NCBI GenBank assembly: GCA_041609895.1
Contig: JBFIPX010000002.1
Location: 1-60,735, forward strand
Source: JAHHLP01 sp041609895
GTDB lineage: Bacteria > Bacteroidota > Rhodothermia > Rhodothermales > JABDKH01
Direction: 5' to 3'
DNA: 60,735 nt
Shown: positions 32,975 through 41,917 of the stretch, in pieces
How the letters are laid out: every line of letters begins with the position of its first letter
Numbering within the stretch: the stretch's first letter is position 1
Made by a program: the position numbers and the translations under genes
Notes under the pieces: generated by a model
The model's input: the letters and a program-made list of their open reading frames with translations, nothing else
Told to the model about the DNA's origin: nothing
Databases searched by the model: none

Positions 32975-35338
32975 CTACTCCGGAAACCTCATGGCCCGCA
33001 TTATCTGCTTGAATCTCGGAGAGTCCTTCACGCTCGAATAAAAAAGATGGTCTCGCGCCTTCACGAATACGGCGTCTGGCGCTCTTTCGGCGAGCGCTTT
33101 CTCGAGGAATTGGAGCGCAGGCTCATTCTCGCGCAACGCCCCATATACATCCGCAATGGCCACCGGGTCGACGTACTCGGAGTCCGCGCGCGCGTGCATG
33201 CGATCAAGTGCCCGCCGGGCAAGATCGCTCCGACCTGCATACGCGTAAAGGGCTCCCGTCCATGCCTGCACACCAGCACTCCCCCATCCGTCTGATTTCT
33301 CCTCGACAATCGCAGCAAGTTGCAGCGCTCGCTCGCCGTTGCCGGCGATCGATTCGGTCAACCCGCCCTTGACATATCCCCATATCCAGTCCGGGTGTAG
33401 CTTCATGGCCTTATCAAACTGGTTAGCGGCTTCAGCGTACTCGCCGCGAACCATATGGACAATGCCAAGATCGTGCGTCGGTCCAGTTGAAATGGGGTCC
33501 AGCCGTTCCGCCTTCAGCGCCATCTCAAGCGCTTCTTCGTTGCGCTGCATGGCGATCAGAAACGTGGAGTAACGGTTATATGCTCGGGCATTACCTGGAT
33601 TCAGTTCGATGGCCTTGAGATATCCGCGCTCCGCACCCTCCCAATCCCAGTCAAAGTAGAAGCGGATCATCCCCGCGGCATTATGTGCCTCCGACGACGA
33701 CGGGTCAAGTCGCAACGCGTTTGCCATCGCCGTCTTCGCATCGTCGAGAAGTTCTTCGCGGGTCCCTATCGTCAGGTACGCCTGTATCGCCAGCACTTGC
33801 GCCATACCAGACCAAGCCAGCGAGAAGCCCGGTTCGAGATTCGTCGCTGCTCTGAAGTATTCGAGTGCCTCCGAAAGTGTGCCGCGCTGCTCGTTCAGCA
33901 CGAAATTACCCTTCAGATATAGCTCGTAGGCCTCCGAATTTTCGGAGGCATGCCGCTGAACGGCCTGCTGAACGCCGGCGGTCAGTTTGCCACGAAGCGT
34001 CTGGGCAATCGATGTGGCAATCTCGTCCTCCAGATCGAATACCTCACGCGAAGGCCTGCGGTACTTCTCTCCCCACAGCTGCCGGTTTTCGCCGGTGTCG
34101 ACGAGCTCCGCACTAATCGAAAGGTCCTCTCCTCGCCTCTCGAGTCGGCCGAGAAGCACCGTTCGAACGTCGAGCCGCTTGCCAAGCTCAGCCGGATCAT
34201 TGACCAGCTCCTGCACTGCAAAAGAGCTCGCTCGGGAGATCACCTTCAGACCGGGCACCGGTGACAACCTGTTGATCAGACTTTCGGCAATTCCGCTACA
34301 GAGGAAGTCAACGTCCTCGTCACCAGTACCGTTCACAAACCGCATGACAGCAATCGATTGGTCTTCAGACGCGGGCTGACTCATTCTGATGTAGCCAACG
34401 GCTACGATGGCAACAAGCCCAATAACCACGGAAGCAATGATCGCTGCTCTTCCATACCTACTTCGTTCGCGAGACTCCGTGCCGACCACCCCTAGACTGG
34501 CATCTGCCGGATCTGCCTGAATTACTTCCGACGCAAGTGACCCCTCTGCCAGGAGATCAACAATCTCTCCGGCCGAACCCATTCGATTCTCTCGATCCTT
34601 CGACAGACATGTGCTTACAACCTCTCTGAAGGCATCCGGAAGATCCGACCGAAAACGGGAGACAGGAGGAGGATCTTCGTTCAAAATCTTGAAGATCGTC
34701 GCCGCCGCGTACTCCGCTCGGAAGGGTGACTGCCCTGTCGCCAACTCGTAGAAGACGGCTCCAAAGGAGAAGAGATCGGAACGCGCATCCACCTCCTCGC
34801 CGCGCGCCTGCTCAGGCGACATGTAAGCCAGCGTCCCCACGGTCGCCTGCGTTCGCGTCAATCGGTCGGCGCCGGATAGGTGTGCAATTCCGAAGTCGAG
34901 GATCTTGGCATGGCCGTCTTTCGTGACGACGATGTTGTCCGGTTTGATGTCGCGGTGTACGATTCCTGCGTCGTGTGCCGCAGCGAGCCCGCCGGCTATC
35001 TCCCGCGCCAGAGCCACTACGGTCTCTGAAGGAACATCACCAGCGGCCATGAGGTCGCTGAGGCTACGCCCTTCAACGTACTCCATCACGATGAAGTCGC
35101 CTTGGTCGCTCGACTCGATGTAATGGATTCCTACGATGTTCGGATGAGAGAGCCTGGATGCGGCCCTTGCCTCCCGAAGAAAGCGCTCTCGGACGGTCGG
35201 CTTGTCGGTGCCATCCGAGACAAACTTCAGGGCCACATCACGGTCGAGGCGCGTATCATGCGCCCGAAAGACGCTGCCCATACCGCCTTCGCCCAGTTTC
35301 TCAAGGACGTGGTAGTGGAGGATTTGCTGACCAACCAT
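32975..35338 (-). CDS. Membrane Ser/Thr protein kinase with FlgO/TolB-like and TPR domains, 787 aa
   Basis: Residues about 8-265 are a Hanks-type kinase with all key motifs: GEGGMGSVF, the lysine in VALKFV, catalytic VHRDIKPDN, ILDFGIAHL and MSPEQARG. One membrane helix follows at about 298-317 (AAIIASVVIGLVAIVAVGYI). Outside the membrane come a FlgO/TolB N-domain-like module (about 325-455: SIAVMRFVNGTGDEDVDFLC, then VISRASSFAVQ) and five or more TPR-like repeats to the end. Such kinases sense through the external part and phosphorylate cytoplasmic targets. It is divergent from the solute-binding protein gene of the signalling locus, with 119 bases between starts, so shared control is possible. 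Confidence 0.93.
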   Translation of the reverse strand: MVGQQILHYHVLEKLGEGGMGSVFRAHDTRLDRDVALKFVSDGTDKPTVRERFLREARAASRLSHPNIVGIHYIESSDQGDFIVMEYVEGRSLSDLMAAGDVPSETVVALAREIAGGLAAAHDAGIVHRDIKPDNIVVTKDGHAKILDFGIAHLSGADRLTRTQATVGTLAYMSPEQARGEEVDARSDLFSFGAVFYELATGQSPFRAEYAAATIFKILNEDPPPVSRFRSDLPDAFREVVSTCLSKDRENRMGSAGEIVDLLAEGSLASEVIQADPADASLGVVGTESRERSRYGRAAIIASVVIGLVAIVAVGYIRMSQPASEDQSIAVMRFVNGTGDEDVDFLCSGIAESLINRLSPVPGLKVISRASSFAVQELVNDPAELGKRLDVRTVLLGRLERRGEDLSISAELVDTGENRQLWGEKYRRPSREVFDLEDEIATSIAQTLRGKLTAGVQQAVQRHASENSEAYELYLKGNFVLNEQRGTLSEALEYFRAATNLEPGFSLAWSGMAQVLAIQAYLTIGTREELLDDAKTAMANALRLDPSSSEAHNAAGMIRFYFDWDWEGAERGYLKAIELNPGNARAYNRYSTFLIAMQRNEEALEMALKAERLDPISTGPTHDLGIVHMVRGEYAEAANQFDKAMKLHPDWIWGYVKGGLTESIAGNGERALQLAAIVEEKSDGWGSAGVQAWTGALYAYAGRSDLARRALDRMHARADSEYVDPVAIADVYGALRENEPALQFLEKALAERAPDAVFVKARDHLFYSSVKDSPRFKQIMRAMRFPE

Positions 35339-35457
35339 GCTGCTGTCCGTCCTTGCGGGACCCGTATCGACCGTTCAGGCATCAAAGAGAAGGCAATGTA
35401 TGAAATTGATGCCGCCATTTTCTCGGCGGCCATGCCACGCTGGAATTAACTCGAAGT

Positions 35458-36900
35458 ATGAAGAGACAGAAGACAGGTTGTAGCGGTTTAGCGGCGGCTA
35501 TTCTCGTCGTTGCGGCGTGCAGCGGCTCCACCGAGTCAACCCGCATGACGCCCTTCCCCGCCGAATGCACTGTCGTTCCACCTCCATCGCGTTTCGTCGA
35601 CACCATAAACGTGGCGCTTGTCGAACGCGTCGACCCCGGTAACGCCTACGACGCAACGAACCCCAGCGAAGAGTTCGTCTTCACGCAGATGTACCAGGGA
35701 CTTACGACCGTGGACTGTACGGGTGAGGTGAAACCCGCCGTCGCTGCGTCGTGGACTACGGACACGACTGCCACACGCTGGACATTCGAACTCGATCAGA
35801 ACGTGCGCTATTGGGATGGCAGTCCTGTTACCGCCTCAGACATCGCGACGCGATTCGCGGCGGCCCCTCCATCCGGTTCGATCGACTCGGTTGTCGCCAG
35901 AACCGTAGGCGAGCTCGACGTGTATTTTCAACTGGCACACCCTGACGAGCCGCCGATAGTGGCGACGCAAATTGTCGCCATGAAGGAGGCGTCTCCATTC
36001 CCACTCGGCTCCGGTCGTCTTGAGTTTGAGAACGTGGAGGTCGACGGCATTGTGAGTCGCTTCGCTCACGTGTTCGAAAGGTCGATGCCCCACACCGTTG
36101 TTCGATTCATTGAGTATCCCGAGAGGGATCTCCGCGACGTTCTGGCCAGCAGCGTCGATCTGCTCGTCACGTCTGATCCCCTGGCCCTCGAGTACGCGGC
36201 GCAGCAGAAGCGATTCATGTTGCGAGCCCTCCCATGGGACCGCACCTACGTGCTACTCTCAAGGTCCCGTTTCGATGATCTCATGGCGGGCCGAAGTCCC
36301 GCGGCGGTAGAAGACCAGTGGCGCGACGCACTCGCGCGTGATGCCGTACGGTCTAGCGCGCGGGCCTCAGAAGCTCGTGGTTGGTGGCAGAATCTCGATG
36401 ACTGCAAGCTGCCGGCGACCATGAAGTCCGACATGGCGTCCACAGATCCGGCACCCACACGGCACGGGCTGGTAGTCTACGACCAGGCCGATCCCGTCTC
36501 TCGAGATCTGGCCGCACGCATCGTGGCGCTGGCGGCGAACGGCGACAGAGTGGACGGCGGGCTCTCTGGCGCGATACCGCGACTGGGCGATGAGCTGGTA
36601 CTTGCCGCTCGGGGTGTCGGAGCTTCGGAGTTGTCGCGGCGTCTCCAGGCGGGAAGCGATTTCCTCTACATTATCGGGTTACCGCGGCAGGCAATCGACC
36701 CTTGCTCCGAAGCGACGACATTACTGAGTCGTGCGCCGTGGATGGCCGGCTTAGGGGATGCATTCCATCGCGCCATGCTGCCGCTCGTAGACACGCGGCG
36801 GCACCTGGTCGTCGACTCGTTACGGGTGGGAGTGCGTATAGACGGTCTGGGAAGACTGATGATGATCCCCTCACACCTGCGAGAAGGCAGCAGACCATGA
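35458..36900 (+). CDS. Lipoprotein of ABC solute-binding protein family 5, probable sensor subunit, 480 aa
   Basis: Lipobox VAAC at Cys 21 anchors it to a membrane. Residues about 45-130 are a clear SBP_bac_5 (DppA/OppA-type) start: INVALVERVDPGN, FTQMYQGLTTVDCTGEVKPA, WTFELDQNVRYWDGSPVTAS. The family binds peptides, nickel or small organic ligands in the periplasm. Four cysteines of the mature part (AECTV, DCTGE, DDCKL, DPCSE) could form disulfides. There is no permease or ATPase gene nearby. Instead the gene overlaps a histidine kinase gene by 4 bases (ATGA), so it probably delivers a ligand signal to that kinase rather than feeding a transporter. The C-terminal half is less conserved than the start. 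Confidence 0.85.
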   Translation: MKRQKTGCSGLAAAILVVAACSGSTESTRMTPFPAECTVVPPPSRFVDTINVALVERVDPGNAYDATNPSEEFVFTQMYQGLTTVDCTGEVKPAVAASWTTDTTATRWTFELDQNVRYWDGSPVTASDIATRFAAAPPSGSIDSVVARTVGELDVYFQLAHPDEPPIVATQIVAMKEASPFPLGSGRLEFENVEVDGIVSRFAHVFERSMPHTVVRFIEYPERDLRDVLASSVDLLVTSDPLALEYAAQQKRFMLRALPWDRTYVLLSRSRFDDLMAGRSPAAVEDQWRDALARDAVRSSARASEARGWWQNLDDCKLPATMKSDMASTDPAPTRHGLVVYDQADPVSRDLAARIVALAANGDRVDGGLSGAIPRLGDELVLAARGVGASELSRRLQAGSDFLYIIGLPRQAIDPCSEATTLLSRAPWMAGLGDAFHRAMLPLVDTRRHLVVDSLRVGVRIDGLGRLMMIPSHLREGSRP

Positions 36901-38648
36901 AGTACAGCGCTCGCCTCCTGATCGCGCTGCTTCTCGCAGCAACCCTTCCGATTGCCGCGTTGGCATTCCTGATACGTCAGGAGATGACCGAGCGTCTGAC
37001 GGCAGACTACGTGCGTGCCGCAGAGTCGGCGATAACGCAGACCGAAGCCCTCCTGCATGACCAGCACCGGCAGATACGAACCTCGCTAGCCGCACTATCG
37101 GCGGCGATCCCCGACGACAACCGCTTTAGGCGTTCGGCCGTGGACGATCGCCGCGATGAGCGAACATATCTGCTGGACTATGCCGGCCTTGCCATGCGGC
37201 TTACCGGACTCGCCATGCTGCAGATTCAGGACGAGAGCGGGCGGATTATCAGCTCCGGACATTTCCGGAATGAATACGACCGTATCGACACCGCATTGCC
37301 CGGGCTGCTGCGCACCGAGGGGCTGGCACTAGCCCGTGTCCGGTCTCCGGAGGGGCCTTTCATCGTGCTCGTCGCGGCCGACACCGTCAAGATGGGGGGC
37401 CGGCGCTTCTCTGTTGCAGGCGGAATGCGAATCGACCAGATCATTCCGGAAACATTACTCACTCGGAAGGAGCTGACCGTGGATCTGGTCACAGACCCTG
37501 CAAACCCGTCTTCAGGCGGCAATGTCGAGTCGGCTGCGACTCGTATTTCCGAAAATGCAACGGCTTCGGTAATTGAAGAACCTGACTCCGCGACAGGAGA
37601 AATCGTTCGCGAGCTTCGTGTCCCACTCATCGACACGCAGCAGGGCACCGTCACTTCAGCGGCCTTTCGCATCAAACACGACGTCAGCGGCCTGGCCGAG
37701 CTTCAGACGGAAGTCGACAGGTTGTTTCTGATTGTCGCCACCATCACGGCCATCCTTGCCGCTCTGATCGCACTCTGGCTAGCGGCCCGCATGAGCCGAC
37801 CGATAGCAGAGCTCGCCGACAAGGCATCGAGTATCGATCTCGACCGCCTCAACGTCGCTTTCAAAACGGACCGCAGAGACGAGATCGGCGAGCTCTCCCG
37901 CGTCTTGCGCAGGATGATGGAGCGGCTCCGAACAAGCTCGGCGACAATTAGAGACGCCGAACGCCGGGCGACACTCGGCGAAATCGCCCGGCAGGTCAAC
38001 CACGACATCAAGAACGGACTCGCACCCATCCGAAACGTCTTCCGACACCTGAGCGAGATCTCAACCGACGACCCGGACCAACTCCCCAGTGTGTTTCGCG
38101 ATCGGGAGCAGACACTGACATCTGGAATGAATTACCTGGAAGATCTCGCCTCCAACTACGCGCGTCTTTCACCGGTAGTCGCGCGAGACCGGACGGACGT
38201 CAATACTGTCATTCGCCAAACGGTCGATGACTTTGTCGGAGGGGGTGCCAAATCGTTGGTCGCAGTCGCCTCAGGTGCGGCGTTCGTCTATGCAGATCCG
38301 CTATCGCTGCGACGTATCCTTGAGAACCTGATCGCTAACGCTCTCGATGCCGTCAAAGCCAATGGCGCCCGAAAGCCTTCTGTCGTCGTTCGAAGCGAGC
38401 ACGCTGCATCGGAGGATCATGGTGACGTAATCCGGATTACGATAACCGACAACGGCCCGGGGTTGTCTGCCGAAGAGATATCAAAGGTCTTTCAGGATTT
38501 CTACACGACTAAGTCGCGAGGAACCGGCCTGGGACTTTCGATCGTTCGAAGACTGGTGATGGACATGGAAGGATCAGTGCGCGTCGAAAGCGACCCCGGA
38601 AACGGTGCCAGGTTCATAGTCGACCTGCCCCAAATGAAAGGTGTCTAG
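36897..38648 (+). CDS. Membrane sensor histidine kinase, NtrB-like, 583 aa
   Basis: ATG at 36897 overlaps the preceding stop; a longer in-frame extension upstream lies inside the solute-binding gene and is rejected. Membrane helices at about 7-27 and 277-297 enclose a roughly 250-residue periplasmic domain of dCACHE/PAS-like appearance (IQDESGRIISSGHFRNEYDR). HAMP is at about 296-350. The kinase core has the H-box GEIARQVNHDIKNGLAPIRN (His 369), the N-box RRILENLIANALDAV, DNGPGL and GTGLGLSIVRRLV. It should phosphorylate the response regulator whose gene begins right after its TAG stop. Confidence 0.94.
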   Translation: MKYSARLLIALLLAATLPIAALAFLIRQEMTERLTADYVRAAESAITQTEALLHDQHRQIRTSLAALSAAIPDDNRFRRSAVDDRRDERTYLLDYAGLAMRLTGLAMLQIQDESGRIISSGHFRNEYDRIDTALPGLLRTEGLALARVRSPEGPFIVLVAADTVKMGGRRFSVAGGMRIDQIIPETLLTRKELTVDLVTDPANPSSGGNVESAATRISENATASVIEEPDSATGEIVRELRVPLIDTQQGTVTSAAFRIKHDVSGLAELQTEVDRLFLIVATITAILAALIALWLAARMSRPIAELADKASSIDLDRLNVAFKTDRRDEIGELSRVLRRMMERLRTSSATIRDAERRATLGEIARQVNHDIKNGLAPIRNVFRHLSEISTDDPDQLPSVFRDREQTLTSGMNYLEDLASNYARLSPVVARDRTDVNTVIRQTVDDFVGGGAKSLVAVASGAAFVYADPLSLRRILENLIANALDAVKANGARKPSVVVRSEHAASEDHGDVIRITITDNGPGLSAEEISKVFQDFYTTKSRGTGLGLSIVRRLVMDMEGSVRVESDPGNGARFIVDLPQMKGV

Positions 38649-39998
38649 ATGGCGGTGGTTCTGGTAGTCGATGACGTGGAAGCGCTCGCGGAGCAGTATG
38701 CGTACGATCTGCGAAGAGTCGGCGAGCATGAGACCCGAATCGCCCTTGGCGGTAGCGATGCACTGGATGTTCTACGCAGCGAGCCGATCGACTGCGTGAT
38801 CCTCGACCTCGAGATGCCTGGCGTCGACGGATTCGAGGTACTACGAACGCTCAAGAAAGAACAGATTACTACGCCAGTCATCGTGTACACGGGTACAGGG
38901 GATTTCGATCGATGTACACGAGCGATCCGCCTGGGCGCCTACAGCTTCATAGACAAGTCGGAGTCGATGGCGCGCGTCGTACAGGAGGTCGCCAATGCGA
39001 TCGACAAGGCACGACTGCGGTCGGAGGTCGATGCGCTGGCGCAGCGTCTGGCCGCTGACGCGCCTTTGATCGGTTCAAGCCGCCCGATGGAACTGTTGAA
39101 GGAGCATATCATACGGCTGGCCGGCATACCCAGCCCGGTGCTCATTCTCGGTGAAAGCGGTACCGGAAAGGAACTGGTGGCACGCGAGCTCCATCGTCTT
39201 GGGCCGGGAAAGAAAAAACCTTTTGTAGCAATCAACTGTGCCGCCCTGCCGGAGACTCTTGTAGAGAGCGAGTTATTCGGCCATGAGCGCGGCGCATTCA
39301 CCGGCGCGGATCGCGTGCATCGGGGTGCCTTCGAGCAGGCTGCGGGAGGCACGCTGTTCCTGGACGAAATCGGGGAGCTGCCGGTGGCGATGCAGGCCAA
39401 GCTGCTCCGGGTGCTGGAACAGGGTGAGTTGGTACGGCTCGGCGGAGAAAAGATGACGAAGGTTGAAGCGCGTGTCGTGGCCGCCACCCACCGCGACCTG
39501 GAAAGAGATGTCGAGGACGGCCGTTTTCGGCATGACCTGCTATATCGCTTAAATGTCCATACACTGAGCGTCCCCCCGCTTCGCGACCGCCGATCGGACA
39601 TCCCGGAGATTGCCAGAAAGTTCGTGTCCGACATCTGCCAGCGGTTCGGCGTCAAGCCGAAACGACTCACCCCCGAGGCATTGCAGGCGCTAGTCGATGC
39701 CGACTGGAGCCGCAACAACGTCCGCGAGCTGCGCAACGTCGTCGAAAGAATGATCATCGCCGTTGACGGATCCGAGATCGGCATTAGTGCGATTCCGCCG
39801 GATATCACGGCGGCGACGGCACCGCCTTCCAACGGCTCTTTTGCAGAACGGCGTGCAGACGCCGAGAGACGTATCGTCATCAACGCGCTCGACAAGCATG
39901 CGTGGCACATCAGCCGGACCGCCAAGGCACTCGACCTTGCCGATCATGCCAGCCTGCTAAAGATTATGCGGCGGCTCGGCATATCGCGGGATAAATGA
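38649..39998 (+). CDS. NtrC-family sigma-54-dependent response regulator, 449 aa
   Basis: Receiver domain at 1-120 with the phospho-acceptor Asp 53 in ILDLEMPGVDG and the conserved Lys in FIDKS. AAA+ domain at about 140-370: Walker A GESGTGKE (168-175), the sigma-54 contact loop GAFTGA (215-220), Walker B GGTLFLDEIGELP. A Fis-type helix-turn-helix is at about 405-445 (RRIVINALDKHAWHISRTAK, then the recognition helix near LADHASLLKIMRRLG). It starts immediately after the kinase stop, so the pair is one unit. The intact GAFTGA means it activates sigma-54 promoters; a fitting promoter and paired palindromes lie just downstream. Confidence 0.95.
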   Translation: MAVVLVVDDVEALAEQYAYDLRRVGEHETRIALGGSDALDVLRSEPIDCVILDLEMPGVDGFEVLRTLKKEQITTPVIVYTGTGDFDRCTRAIRLGAYSFIDKSESMARVVQEVANAIDKARLRSEVDALAQRLAADAPLIGSSRPMELLKEHIIRLAGIPSPVLILGESGTGKELVARELHRLGPGKKKPFVAINCAALPETLVESELFGHERGAFTGADRVHRGAFEQAAGGTLFLDEIGELPVAMQAKLLRVLEQGELVRLGGEKMTKVEARVVAATHRDLERDVEDGRFRHDLLYRLNVHTLSVPPLRDRRSDIPEIARKFVSDICQRFGVKPKRLTPEALQALVDADWSRNNVRELRNVVERMIIAVDGSEIGISAIPPDITAATAPPSNGSFAERRADAERRIVINALDKHAWHISRTAKALDLADHASLLKIMRRLGISRDK

Positions 39999-40010
39999 TT
40001 CCGAGATCAA

Positions 40011-40063
40011 TGTGTCCGGTTGGACACATAGCCCATCAAAAAGTTGTGTCCCTTTGGACACAA
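40011..40063. promoter_or_regulatory. Two near-identical palindromes, candidate binding sites of the NtrC-type activator
   Basis: Site 1 (40011-40028) is TGTGTCC-GGTT-GGACACA; site 2 (40044-40063) is TTGTGTCC-CTTT-GGACACAA. Both are perfect dyads with the same half-site and a 4-base spacer; their centres are 34 bases apart. They begin 13 bases after the regulator stop and lie about 135 and 170 bases before the predicted start of transcription of the TPR lipoprotein gene, the usual place for enhancer sites of this activator class. Confidence 0.7.
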
Positions 40064-40160
40064 TCTTGGAGGTAGGAGGAAGCCTGAGTTCTTCCACATT
40101 TTTCTCCAACGCACTGTGCCGCAATCTCTTACCGCCTCGGTATCCGATTGGCGTTCGCGA

Positions 40161-40176
40161 TTGGCCCACCGCTTGA
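40161..40176 (+). promoter_or_regulatory. Candidate sigma-54 promoter of the TPR lipoprotein gene
   Basis: TTGGCCCACCGCTTGA resembles the -24/-12 consensus YTGGCACGRNNNTTGC: the GG at 40163-40164 and the TTG before -12 are in the correct 12-base register. The final base is A instead of C, which weakens it. The predicted start of transcription is near 40187, 56 bases before the ATG, whose ribosome site CGGAG is at 40231-40235. Confidence 0.5.
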
Positions 40177-40242
40177 CATAGCCCATGACAGCATCAGTCA
40201 CCATGAACCGCCCGAAAGGGCACCATCAAACGGAGAGCTGTC

Positions 40243-41298
40243 ATGAAACTACTCAACATCTTAGCCATCGACGTCGTCGCCGTGGCATTGCTGGCCACGA
40301 CCATCTCGGTCTTTGGATGCAACAACGATTCCGCGACAACATCTGACGTCATCACTGAACAAGTAGAGTCGCCGGTGGACGTACCTGTACAGGAGACAAA
40401 GCCTGCGCCTACCCCCGAGCCTGCTGGAGTACCAGCACCTTCACCTGCGCGTGAAGTGACCTACGGCGAAGCAGAAGCTGCCTATCAGGAGCGCAACTAC
40501 AGGGAAGCGGCGACGCTGTTCACGGCCTACCTGGAAGCCAAGCCTGACAATCCGTGGGGTCACTACATGCTGGGACTCTCAGCCCGGAAATCAGACGATT
40601 TCGAAACTGCCGAGCAGGCCTTCAAGCGGGCCCTGGAATTGGATCCGAAGCATGTCAAAAGCATGCTGAACCTCAGCCGGGTGTATCTCGATACGGGCCA
40701 GGCAGAAGATGCACTCGAACAACTCTACGAGGTCTTCGAGTTCGACCCACAGTCGGGCGTTGCCTATCGGCTACAGGGGCGGGCACTGCACCAGCTGGGC
40801 GATACGACGGACGCCATTCATGCCTACCGCGATGCCATCCTGATTGACTCGTCTGACGGCTGGGCCATCAACAACCTCGGACTCATCTACATAGAGCAAG
40901 GTAGGTTTGAGGAAGCCCTGCCCGCCCTCGCACGAGCAGTTGAACTCAACGAAAGCGCGGCCGTCATCCGCAACAACCTTGGAATCGCTCTCGAGAACAC
41001 AGGGCACTTCCGGGCAGCCGAAGAAGCTTACCGCGCGGCCGTCGAACTCGACGCAAACATAGAGTCGTCAAACCGTAATCTCGCTCGCGTCATGGAAGTT
41101 GTTGAAGATTCGTCCATCGAGGCGGTTGATCTTCCAGCACTGGCTCAGGCTTTCATCAACGACTGCCAGACCTGGGTCGCCAGTCTGGAGCCCGTAACCG
41201 AAGAAGACTCGATCGAAGAAGAATCCTCTAACGATGCCGGACTGACGCCGATCATCTCGGCCAAGAACGTGTCGACGGAGGATGCCATCGGCAAATGA
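40243..41298 (+). CDS. TPR-repeat lipoprotein, 351 aa
   Basis: Lipobox VFGC at Cys 26, then a Pro/Glu-rich linker (KPAPTPEPAGVPAPSPA). Residues about 75-280 are six TPR units with clear register (AYQERNYREAATLFTAYLEA, HYMLGLSARKSDDFETAEQA, AINNLGLIYIEQGRFEEALP, RNNLGIALENTGHFRAAEEA). An acidic Ser/Glu-rich tail follows. It should sit on the periplasmic face of a membrane as a docking protein. The gene follows the NtrC-type regulator gene after two palindromes and a sigma-54-like promoter, so it is the probable target of that regulator. Confidence 0.87.
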   Translation: MKLLNILAIDVVAVALLATTISVFGCNNDSATTSDVITEQVESPVDVPVQETKPAPTPEPAGVPAPSPAREVTYGEAEAAYQERNYREAATLFTAYLEAKPDNPWGHYMLGLSARKSDDFETAEQAFKRALELDPKHVKSMLNLSRVYLDTGQAEDALEQLYEVFEFDPQSGVAYRLQGRALHQLGDTTDAIHAYRDAILIDSSDGWAINNLGLIYIEQGRFEEALPALARAVELNESAAVIRNNLGIALENTGHFRAAEEAYRAAVELDANIESSNRNLARVMEVVEDSSIEAVDLPALAQAFINDCQTWVASLEPVTEEDSIEEESSNDAGLTPIISAKNVSTEDAIGK

Positions 41299-41383
41299 CC
41301 CACCTCTGGACGGGATACGCCCCGTCCGGTACAGAACCGGCCGCACCACGACCAGACGTTGGTCGGGCCGTTGGCCCCATCGC

Positions 41384-41416
41384 GTGCCGCGCCTCTGCAC
41401 GACGGAGGTGCGGCAC
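41384..41416 (+). terminator. Strong 12-bp hairpin after the TPR lipoprotein gene
   Basis: GTGCCGCGCCTC (41384-41395) pairs with GAGGTGCGGCAC (41405-41416) over 12 positions with one G·T pair and a 9-base loop. It lies 86 bases after the lipoprotein stop. No T-run follows, so it may be a transcript-stabilising 3' structure rather than a classical terminator. Confidence 0.5.
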
Positions 41417-41738
41417 CGCTTGTTATCGCCGTCCTTGGTATGCGGGAGTTTGTCGAAAAATTCCCTCAACCCCTAACGGAGGTACTTCGCGCCACAGACA
41501 GGCAGCAAAATGACGGATCGAACGCAAACGTTAGATTGCCTGAGCAGTGCTTGTCGTAGCCCGAATAGATTCGGATGAACGCGCGTCTTACACCCTTTGG
41601 ATGCGGTGCCTGGCGCTAGCAGATGGGTCGCTCCAGTGATGGTCGTGCGACAGCGGCCGCCAGGCTGCAAAAACGGATTCGCAATAACGGACCTCGATGC
41701 CGCCACAGCCTTCGCCTTCACGGCGCAACCTGCTTGTT

Positions 41739-41758
41739 TTTGATGAACCTGCATCAAA
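41739..41758. promoter_or_regulatory. 20-base dyad upstream of smc
   Basis: TTTGATG-AACCTG-CATCAAA has perfect 7-base arms and a 6-base spacer, about 160 bases before the smc start. It could be an operator; no regulator is suggested. Confidence 0.3.
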
Positions 41759-41917
41759 TTCCGTGAAGTTACCCACAGCCTCGCCGCCGCCTTGCAAAAC
41801 GGCTATAAACTCCGTTTATTTCTAGATCCTGCCGGTTAAGTCGGGCTATGCTCATCGCCCGCGTCATGTCCCCCAACCCCGGCAAGCAACCGTAGTCCCA
41901 CCTGCTCCTACCATTTA

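Larger units (their letters stand above)
41299..41917. other. Intergenic region before smc
   Basis: 619 bases without a convincing gene; short open frames on both strands have unnatural composition. It holds a strong hairpin (41384-41416), a 20-base dyad (41739-41758) and a weaker inverted repeat AAACGG-N9-CCGTTT at 41797-41817 followed by TATTTCT, which may end leftover transcripts or lie at the smc promoter. Confidence 0.5.

Noticed and set aside
41473..41797. Short minus-strand open frames upstream of smc
   Set aside because: Composition is not protein-like, no ribosome sites, and they overlap each other in different frames.
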